A DNA stretch of 64,000 nt from Candidatus Parepulonipiscium sp. PG-Nuni2H_MBin01 (GTDB taxonomy: Bacteria > Bacillota > Clostridia > Lachnospirales > Cellulosilyticaceae). A program made the translations under genes and the position numbers. The notes below the pieces were generated by a model. The model saw only the letters and a program-made list of their open reading frames with translations, ran no database searches and was not told the DNA's origin. This document shows, piece by piece, positions 1 through 6,617 of this stretch. The first letter of the stretch is position 1; each line of letters starts with the position of its first letter. The DNA lies in NCBI GenBank assembly GCA_001994995.1, contig MDJM01000033.1, forward strand, positions 1 through 64,000, given 5' to 3'.

Positions 1-119
1 GAGCCTAGAACTTGTGGAGCATTCTAGGGTAACTATATATTCTAAAATAACGTAGTAACTTAATACTTAGGCTAATCAACTAAGGCCAAGCCTTCACCTC
101 TTAGGTGGGGGTAGTTGAC
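1..119 (+). mobile_element. Right end of an IS200/IS605-type (TnpB) element, partial
   Basis: The first 27 bases read as a short open frame ending in TAG, which could be the tail of a tnpB gene lying to the left. Downstream is a hairpin whose core is CACCT-CTT-AGGTG (95-107), extended by CCTT/GGGG (91-94 and 108-111), followed directly by GTAGTTGAC (111-119). A GC-rich hairpin followed by GTAGTT(G/C)AC is typical of the right ends of IS605/IS1341-type elements, where it also forms the scaffold of the TnpB omega-RNA. Bases after 119 would then be the guide and flank. No transposase is visible inside the window, so this rests on the end sequence alone. Confidence 0.5.
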
Positions 120-224
120 TACTTCCATCATAAAACCATTTTTCTTTATTACTAATAATACAACCATAAAACTAAATTTCTTTATTACTAAATCACTAAA
201 CCATTATTTCTTATTGGCTATATT

Positions 225-1115
225 TTACTTACCACGCTCAGCCATCAATATTTTAATCTCAGATGGATTTATCCCAACCATCGCCTCGCCTAAATCTTCT
301 GAAACGTCTGCCAAAATTTCATAATCAGCAAAATTAGTAACTGCCTTCACTATTGCAGCCGCTCGCTTGCTAGGGTCGCCCGATTTAAATATCCCAGAGC
401 CTACAAATACTCCCTCAGCCCCAAGCTGCATCATAAGCGCCGCATCAGCAGGTGTTGCTACTCCTCCAGCAGCGAAGTTAACAACTGGTAACGACGAATT
501 TTCATGTACATATAACACTAAATCATATGGCACCTGTAGTACTTTTGCAGCATGAAATAACTCATCCTCATCCATAGACACCAAACGTCTTATCTCACTT
601 TGCATCATACGCATATGACTAACCGCCTGCACTACATCGCCAGTACCAGGCTCTCCCTTAGTCCTAATCATAGATGCTCCCTCATTAATACGGCGCAGTG
701 CCTCTCCCAAGTCCTTAGCTCCGCAAACGAAAGGTACTTTAAACTTACGCTTATTAATATGATAAATATCATCAGCAGGTGTCAAAACCTCGCTCTCATC
801 AATATAATCAATCTTAACAGCTTCCAATATTTGTGCCTCTACAAAATGTCCAATACGGCACTTTGCCATAACAGGAATGCTTACAGCCTCCTGAATTTCC
901 TTTATCATTTTAGGGTCACTCATACGCGAAACCCCACCTGCAGCGCGAATATCCGCCGGAATGCGCTCAAGAGCCATAACTGCGCAAGCCCCTGCTGCTT
1001 CTGCAATAACTGCTTGTTCTGGAGTCATTACATCCATAATAACCCCGCCTTTTAACATCTGTGCTAATTGTTTATTTAACTCATATTGTTTATGTTCCAT
1101 TTTATATACCACCAT
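225..1115 (-). CDS. pdxS: Pyridoxal 5'-phosphate synthase, lyase subunit PdxS
   Basis: PdxS condenses ribose 5-phosphate, glyceraldehyde 3-phosphate and ammonia to make PLP in the cytosol, with ammonia supplied by the glutaminase PdxT. The 296 residues match the usual family length of about 290. Family blocks are plain: KGGVIMDV near the N-terminus, [21 protein letters not shown], the [14 protein letters not shown] block with the active-site region, [14 protein letters not shown], and the [16 protein letters not shown] phosphate-binding region. AGGAGG lies 15 bases before the ATG at 1115; a second ATG at 1100 starts [11 protein letters not shown], closer to the usual family start. No pdxT follows within the window, and a probable IS end lies about 100 bp downstream. 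Confidence 0.96.
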   Translation of the reverse strand: MVVYKMEHKQYELNKQLAQMLKGGVIMDVMTPEQAVIAEAAGACAVMALERIPADIRAAGGVSRMSDPKMIKEIQEAVSIPVMAKCRIGHFVEAQILEAVKIDYIDESEVLTPADDIYHINKRKFKVPFVCGAKDLGEALRRINEGASMIRTKGEPGTGDVVQAVSHMRMMQSEIRRLVSMDEDELFHAAKVLQVPYDLVLYVHENSSLPVVNFAAGGVATPADAALMMQLGAEGVFVGSGIFKSGDPSKRAAAIVKAVTNFADYEILADVSEDLGEAMVGINPSEIKILMAERGK

Positions 1116-1166
1116 CTATACGATGGCTACCTCCTTTTAGCTTTGTATATGCATATGAGTATAATA

Positions 1167-1217
1167 TGCAAAAAATGGATATGCTATACATACAATATCC
1201 ATTCTAATATTTTTGCA
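1167..1217. promoter_or_regulatory. Nested dyad in the pdxS promoter region
   Basis: ATGGATAT at 1175-1182 is mirrored by ATATCCAT at 1195-1202. An outer pair, TGCAAAAA (1167-1174) and TTTTTGCA (1210-1217), encloses it. It sits between the terminator of the upstream gene and the pdxS ribosome-binding site, with a TATTAT-like -10 on the minus strand just beyond. It could be an operator for a PLP-responsive regulator or a leader hairpin. Confidence 0.4.
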
Positions 1218-1218
1218 T

Positions 1219-1245
1219 AAAAAAAAGGCTACTATTTTAGTAGCC
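1219..1245 (-). terminator. Rho-independent terminator of the SLH/DUF4430 gene
   Basis: On the minus strand GGCTACTA-AAA-TAGTAGCC is followed by eight T. The stem overlaps the stop codon of the gene ending at 1232. It separates that gene from pdxS. Confidence 0.85.
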
Positions 1246-3880
1246 CCAAGTCAAACAATCTTGGTAAGTCTAACAGCATTCGTTCATATGCTACTAACGC
1301 ATAAAACGCCTGCTCAGTCGCCATCAAATCACTTCCGCCGCCTTTAACATGCTCATATGAACCATCCTCTAGCCCATAGCTAAGCAACAGTTCTACAACA
1401 TCGGTCGCATCCATATTTAGCGCACATAACGCCACCACATACTGCGCCAATGCCTCGCTAGCTATATCTTCTTTATTATTATCCAAGTTATTAGCTAAAA
1501 ACGTCAAACTGCTATCCACAACTTTTGCAACCTCTTCATCATCGCAATACTTCGCTAGCGCCTGCAATGCCATCGCTGTAATATCAAACTCGCTTACAAC
1601 TGCTGCTTTATCTAACGAAAAACCTCCGTCTTCATTATAATAGTCATTAATAATAGTCGCCACAATGCTATCTCTACTGTTTTGCACAAGCTCGTCGTCG
1701 TATAATTCAACCGAACTATCGAATAAATCTATCGCTATTAATCCATACACAAGCTCGTTTAACCCTTGTCTTTCGCCTAACTCGCTCTGCGCTATATATG
1801 GCATATTAGCTGCTTTATTAAGCGTATAGTCCAATAAATCCACTCCGCCTACATCCGTTGGGTCCATTCCTATTGCGCCTACTGCAATCGCCAGCCTCTG
1901 CACATCCGTAACTTTACCGCTCCATCCATTTTCCTTGTTCGCATCATTGTCTATAGCAATTTGCTCTACAGCTGTATAATAATCTTCATAGTATCCGTCT
2001 GGTACTTGCGCTCCTCTTCTTGATAGCCCAAACACTGCCCATTCGCCTCCTACAGAGCCGTATGTTGGTTGTATATTTAACAAATACTGCTGTGTATTAT
2101 CAAGCGCTAAGCCTACTTCTAATACTTCATTTGCTAATACTTCATTTGCTAATACTTCATCTGCTAATACTTCATTTGATGATAAATAGCTTTGTATTTC
2201 GCGTGTAACAGTTTTTAATTCTAATCCAGCTTCTAATCCAACTTCTAACTCAGCTTCCGTTTCAACTTCTAATTCTTCTGCTAATTCAGCTTCCGTTTCA
2301 ACTTCTAATTCTTCTTCTAGCTCAGTTTCCGACTTAGCTTCTTCTTCTAACTTCGTTACATAATTATACGCTCTTACTGCTACTATAGCTGTTGTCTCTC
2401 GGTTCATTATTGTATTTGGCTCAAAATTACCATCTATTCCTGCTATTAATCCATATGCATACGTTGCAAGCACATCCGCACTTGCCCATTTCGCTATATC
2501 TTCATAATCATTTGGCATCTGCTCCGGCACCACGTAACTAAGCTCTAGCGCTCTCCTTAACATTACTGCCATCTCGGTTCTTGTTATTAACTCATTTGGC
2601 CTAAATTCATTATTATACCCTACTGCTATTCCTTCTTCATATGCCACGCTTACTACGTTATAAAACCAATTTTGTTCGTTTACATCAACAAATTTATCCG
2701 TCCCATTTTGTGCTCTATACTCAGTTCCATATACTGCTCTAACCAGAATGCTTACAAACTCAGCTCTAGTCACTCCTTGCTTTGGTGCAAATGTTCCATC
2801 TTCATATCCGCCCATAATCCCAAGCTGGCGCGCTCTCATTACATCTGATACTGCCCATGGTGCTATGCTATGTTGGTCCTCAAACTCAATTACTTCGATT
2901 ACTTCATCTAATTCTTCGGTTACTTCGTCTGCTTCGTCTGTTACTTCGTCTACTTCATCTGCTTCTTCATCTGTATCTTGCAGATAAATACCGCTTGAGC
3001 TAAAACTTGACCAATAACTATTATTTGTTCCTGTAGTAGGGAAATCATCTTCTAAAATATCTTCTCCAAAATTGGTTGTATATCTCCAAGCTATGCTATC
3101 TCCATCAGACAATGTATAATTATCTATGCTATATGCTGGAAATGCTGAATTTACCTGATACATCCATCCGCTACTAACTCCGTGGTCAAATTCACCAAGC
3201 CCTGCTATACTTTGTACATACACACTCGGCTGGTCATAATACTCATAGTCAATCCCCACACTATCTAACACTTTTTGTGTCACATCCCATGCGGTATCTC
3301 CTATATTAAAATCTACGTAAACTCTAGGCACAATATAATCTTGGTCAACCGTTCTAGCGTCCACTAAAAAGCTTACTACGCCTGTAGTACTGCTACTTCC
3401 GCCGCTACTACTGCCGCCACTGCTACCACCGCTGCTACTGCCTCCGCTATTATCATCGCTGCTATTGTCATCGCTGCTGTCATCACCGCTATTGTCATCA
3501 CCGCTATTGTCATCACCGCTATTATCGTCGCCGCTATTATCATCTTCGTTATTATCGTCTTCATTATTATCTTCGTTATTATCATCTTCATTATCATCGC
3601 TACTACTATCTTCGCTAGGCGTTATAATAGTCATCTCGCTAATCAATTGCCCATCTGCAACTTGTGTAATATGTAGTTCAGTTTCATATGGTAAAACCGT
3701 AGAAAATGAATAATCCCCATTTTCATCCGCTTCAATTACATCCACATAATAACGTTTCGTTTGCGACTCTATAACCACGCTTACTTGCTGATTTGGCTGC
3801 GCTGTTCCTGTATACTCATACGCTTGCACTGTATACCCTAGCGCCAATGTTGCTAAAATAAATAACTTAAACTTCTTCAT
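1232..3880 (-). CDS. Transcobalamin-like SLH surface protein (DUF4430, SLH, alpha/alpha barrel)
   Basis: This is a secreted 882-residue protein. Residues 1-20 form a signal peptide and about 21-90 look like a small beta domain. Residues 90-160 are an Asp/Asn then Gly/Ser linker. About 165-275 is a DUF4430 domain (GDTAWDVTQKVLD, SSGWMYQVN, LSDGDSIAWRYT), the family of the transcobalamin/intrinsic-factor beta domain. About 340-515 holds SLH repeats (GIMGGYEDGTFAPKQGVTRAEF) that bind pyruvylated cell-wall polymer. A Glu-rich linker leads to about 600-875, which reads as a prenyltransferase-like alpha/alpha barrel (DEDGGFSLD-like and TAMALQALA blocks). Both transcobalamin modules are thus present, in reversed order. 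It lies downstream of the riboswitch-controlled DUF4430 gene. Cobalamin binding is inferred. GGAGG precedes the ATG. Confidence 0.85.
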   Translation of the reverse strand: MKKFKLFILATLALGYTVQAYEYTGTAQPNQQVSVVIESQTKRYYVDVIEADENGDYSFSTVLPYETELHITQVADGQLISEMTIITPSEDSSSDDNEDDNNEDNNEDDNNEDDNSGDDNSGDDNSGDDNSGDDSSDDNSSDDNSGGSSSGGSSGGSSSGGSSSTTGVVSFLVDARTVDQDYIVPRVYVDFNIGDTAWDVTQKVLDSVGIDYEYYDQPSVYVQSIAGLGEFDHGVSSGWMYQVNSAFPAYSIDNYTLSDGDSIAWRYTTNFGEDILEDDFPTTGTNNSYWSSFSSSGIYLQDTDEEADEVDEVTDEADEVTEELDEVIEVIEFEDQHSIAPWAVSDVMRARQLGIMGGYEDGTFAPKQGVTRAEFVSILVRAVYGTEYRAQNGTDKFVDVNEQNWFYNVVSVAYEEGIAVGYNNEFRPNELITRTEMAVMLRRALELSYVVPEQMPNDYEDIAKWASADVLATYAYGLIAGIDGNFEPNTIMNRETTAIVAVRAYNYVTKLEEEAKSETELEEELEVETEAELAEELEVETEAELEVGLEAGLELKTVTREIQSYLSSNEVLADEVLANEVLANEVLEVGLALDNTQQYLLNIQPTYGSVGGEWAVFGLSRRGAQVPDGYYEDYYTAVEQIAIDNDANKENGWSGKVTDVQRLAIAVGAIGMDPTDVGGVDLLDYTLNKAANMPYIAQSELGERQGLNELVYGLIAIDLFDSSVELYDDELVQNSRDSIVATIINDYYNEDGGFSLDKAAVVSEFDITAMALQALAKYCDDEEVAKVVDSSLTFLANNLDNNKEDIASEALAQYVVALCALNMDATDVVELLLSYGLEDGSYEHVKGGGSDLMATEQAFYALVAYERMLLDLPRLFDLGLLK

Positions 3881-3903
3881 AATATCCTCCTAAACATAAA
3901 TTA

Positions 3904-3927
3904 AGTGCTATAACACACTATAGCACT
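3904..3927 (-). terminator. Intercistronic hairpin between the two DUF4430 genes
   Basis: AGTGCTATA and TATAGCACT form a 9-bp stem with a short loop. On the minus strand it is followed only by TAATTTATG, a poor T tract, so it is either a weak terminator that lowers expression of the second gene or an RNA-processing hairpin. Confidence 0.5.
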
Positions 3928-3938
3928 CAATCCTTTAA

Positions 3939-6005
3939 TTATTCTATAACAATTGCACTACTAGTTGTAGTCATAGTAGATACATTTGGTGAAACAGTAA
4001 TCGAAAAACTTGGCATAACTGAAAACTTATCCACATGGTGATCAGCAGATAAATTTGCATCCTGCTGTCCTACCACTATCTTATCTGTTCCTAACTCTGA
4101 ACCCCACCATCCTTGCTGAATGTGGCCTTGTGTAAAGTTGTAAGTACCAGCTTCTGTAGCCTCAAACGTAATATCATTATATCCCACTTCGGCTATATAA
4201 TACTGCGTCTCTTTACCTAACACTTCTCCACCTAGCTGTGAATTAGTGTAGATTACCTTACTTCCTGCTTCGTACTTATCCTCATCACTAGCTGAGCTAA
4301 ATGCAAACGATGGATTATATATCGTTGCCAATTTATATACTGCTGGCGTAATCCCATTAAAGCTTACATTCACTGTATCTCCCACTCTAATATCATCATG
4401 TCTACTAGCGTCAGTTAAATTCTCAACTATAATCTCTATCTTTCTAGCATCCACAACTTGTGCAAAATACGTTACTTCATCTCTATAAGTTACTTCCACC
4501 TCCACAATGTTTCCACCATTATGAAGCTTTGCGTTATATCTATTTGACACTCTTTCTAACTCTTCTCCATTTACCTTAACTGATGTAATACTACCAAAAC
4601 TATCATGCCCTACTCCAAACGTAAAATCATAATAATCTCCTGTATAATAAAATGTATCATAACTAGTTACAATTTCGTTCCAACCCGTGTGGTCTGGAGC
4701 TTGAACAGTTACTGTCACTCCTGTGCTAACGCCGTCTGTAACATTAACTACTACCAACCCTGTGTTTATCGCTGATATATCTCCATAATCATTTCCGTTT
4801 GCAGTCACTGCGTCATACGTTACACCAACTATACTTGTTCCGTAACTAATAGGCGACACTAGTCCAGCATCATCCACTATAACGCTATTTCCATATAACA
4901 CTTCATAATTGAAATCTGGATTTGTAACTTGATTTGATATTGAATTATTAATTATTTCATCTAATCTTCTAGGATAAATTTGGTGACTTCCACCTTCTAA
5001 TGCAATTTCCACAAAATCCGTATTTAAGCTAATATTATTGTAAAAGTCAGCAGGCACCTCAGTCACATACTCTATATCTACTTTAGGCGATAAATTTTCA
5101 AGCGCTGTTATTATTTGTGCTATATACTCACTAACTTCATACTCTACACTAGCCTGCGTACTGTTATACGCCTCATCATCAATAATCAACTGTGCTAAAG
5201 CAACTGTAGCTTTAAGCTCATTATAACTACTAGCCGAATATTCATCTGCGCTAATCTCATTTGCATAATCAACATAACGTTGCAATACGTTTACAAGCGG
5301 TTCCGATATTGCATCTTCCCAGCTTAATGTGTAACACAATCTAATTACGTCGCCACTAACCATCTTATAATCCATCATACCAACAGAAGGAGACTCTCCA
5401 TTTACATCATACATCCATCCGCTAGCGCTACCAAAGTCTCCTGCATAATCTCCATCAACTCCGGTTAAGTACACTCCCCACTCCGACATAGAATAATCAA
5501 GCTCTATATCGCTAATTCTAACTAATAAATCCCACACTGACTCATCTGTATCAATAGTAAACTCCGTTGGAGCTAGTACATCCCCTTTACCTATAGTTCG
5601 CTTCTCAATAGAAAACGTAACTGTTTGTGGAACGTTATCTCCAATCTCAATTACATTGCTAACTAACGTCATATTATCCATACTATCCCATGCGAATACT
5701 TTTACTTTAAATTCGCCTTCTTCTGGAATAGCTAAACAACTCCCCCATGTTAGACTATCGCTAGTTGACACATAATTATATGTAACCATCTCGCCAGTTT
5801 CTTCATTATAAAGGGCTGTAATTAAATACACCGTTTCGCCCGTGCTATTATCCACACTAAGTTCCACTTCAAAATCCTGATTATTTACTAACGGCTCATA
5901 ACTAAGCGCTCTAATAGTCACGCCTTGCGCCGCATATGTAACAGGCACTCCAAACACTACTGATATTACCATCATCAGCATAAGTACATAATTTCGATAC
6001 ATCAT
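3939..6005 (-). CDS. Secreted DUF4430 (transcobalamin beta-domain-like) protein
   Basis: The 688-residue product begins with a signal peptide (about 1-25, cleavage near VTYAAQG). Residues about 30-125 form a beta-rich domain. About 130-235 is a DUF4430 domain with the SVWDLLVRI and SASGWMYDVNGESPS blocks. About 240-305 resembles a FIVAR module (YNELKATVALAQLI). The rest is beta-rich Ig-like material. No SLH or LPXTG anchor is seen, so it may be released or held by its partner. It is the first gene after the cobalamin riboswitch, which strongly suggests a role in binding corrinoids outside the cell. AACCTCC at 6009-6015 is the ribosome-binding site. Substrate binding is inferred from domain and riboswitch. 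Confidence 0.82.
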   Translation of the reverse strand: MMYRNYVLMLMMVISVVFGVPVTYAAQGVTIRALSYEPLVNNQDFEVELSVDNSTGETVYLITALYNEETGEMVTYNYVSTSDSLTWGSCLAIPEEGEFKVKVFAWDSMDNMTLVSNVIEIGDNVPQTVTFSIEKRTIGKGDVLAPTEFTIDTDESVWDLLVRISDIELDYSMSEWGVYLTGVDGDYAGDFGSASGWMYDVNGESPSVGMMDYKMVSGDVIRLCYTLSWEDAISEPLVNVLQRYVDYANEISADEYSASSYNELKATVALAQLIIDDEAYNSTQASVEYEVSEYIAQIITALENLSPKVDIEYVTEVPADFYNNISLNTDFVEIALEGGSHQIYPRRLDEIINNSISNQVTNPDFNYEVLYGNSVIVDDAGLVSPISYGTSIVGVTYDAVTANGNDYGDISAINTGLVVVNVTDGVSTGVTVTVQAPDHTGWNEIVTSYDTFYYTGDYYDFTFGVGHDSFGSITSVKVNGEELERVSNRYNAKLHNGGNIVEVEVTYRDEVTYFAQVVDARKIEIIVENLTDASRHDDIRVGDTVNVSFNGITPAVYKLATIYNPSFAFSSASDEDKYEAGSKVIYTNSQLGGEVLGKETQYYIAEVGYNDITFEATEAGTYNFTQGHIQQGWWGSELGTDKIVVGQQDANLSADHHVDKFSVMPSFSITVSPNVSTMTTTSSAIVIE

Positions 6006-6032
6006 CCCAACCTCCAGTTAATTTTTTCTGTG

Positions 6033-6257
6033 TTAACTTTAAGCGAGATAATCCCTCTGTTTACCGGGGGTATGGGGCCGCAGGCCCCATCAGGGGCGAA
6101 GCCCCTGTACCCACTTCCGACTAAGTTAGCTTTATTTTTTGCTAGGCTAACTTTAAGCGAGAAATCCATCTCGGCTTTTCGGGGGGTGTGGGGCCGCAGG
6201 CCCCATCAGGGGCGAAGCCCCTGTATCCACTTCCGACTAAGTTAACTTTACTTTTTG
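6033..6257. repeat. Two tandem copies of a GC-rich palindromic repeat
   Basis: Copy 1 (6033-6140) and copy 2 (6147-6257) share TAACTTTAAGCGAGA, GGGGCCGCAGGCCCC, AGGGGCGAAGCCCCT and CACTTCCGACTAAGTTA. Each holds two strong hairpins with triloops (GCA and GAA). The GC-rich cores contrast with the AT-rich surroundings. They lie in the mRNA leader between the riboswitch terminator and the start codon of the DUF4430 gene. Confidence 0.85.
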
Positions 6258-6265
6258 CCAAACAC

Positions 6266-6295
6266 AAAAAAGCCCATCAAAACATATTTATGGGC
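6266..6295 (-). terminator. Terminator expression platform of the cobalamin riboswitch
   Basis: On the minus strand GCCCAT and ATGGGC form a stem followed by six T. It lies directly after the aptamer and before the leader of the DUF4430 gene, so it can serve as the switch that stops transcription when cobalamin is bound. Confidence 0.8.
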
Positions 6296-6445
6296 GCAGA
6301 AGGGTATCTTTCGCCTCCTTCATCGCTCGTAAAGTACATAAGGCAGTATTTAGGCAGGTAATCTGACTTTACAGTGGCGGGACCGTGTGGGACTTTCACC
6401 CTACTTCCCCTTTTAATTTGTCTTGTGACAAAACCTAATACTTTT
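6296..6445 (-). ncRNA. Cobalamin (B12) riboswitch
   Basis: Read on the minus strand, the conserved blocks appear in order: GGTGAAAGTCCCAC (plus 6387-6400), then CCGCCACTGTA (6370-6380), then GTCAGATTACCTGCC (6353-6367), which matches the cobalamin-aptamer consensus around the B12 box. A sigma-A promoter lies just upstream and a terminator just downstream. It controls the DUF4430 gene and probably the SLH/DUF4430 gene behind it. The exact ends are approximate. Confidence 0.93.
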
Positions 6446-6469
6446 ATTTTTTATAATTCGACTACATTT

Positions 6470-6498
6470 ATAATATCATTATATTTATTAAATGTCAA
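6470..6498 (-). promoter_or_regulatory. Sigma-A promoter for the riboswitch transcript
   Basis: On the minus strand TTGACA (plus 6493-6498), a 17-bp spacer and TATTAT (plus 6470-6475). Transcription would begin about 10-20 bases before the riboswitch aptamer. Confidence 0.75.
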
Positions 6499-6617
6499 CT
6501 TTTTTTAATTGCAAACTAACTTAATAACCATAATAAGGAAAAATTTCCTACTTATACAAATACCGCGTCAGTGCCATAATAAGGAAGAACCAAATCTACA
6601 ATAAAGAGGTGTATCTT

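Noticed and set aside
121-191. Direct repeat TTTCTTTATTACTAA (141 and 177) as a target duplication
   Set aside because: IS605-type elements do not make target duplications. The 36-bp period in AT-rich sequence is more likely chance or slippage.
600-1055. Plus-strand 151-residue frame over pdxS
   Set aside because: It is antisense to a clear pdxS and has no ribosome-binding site or recognisable domain.
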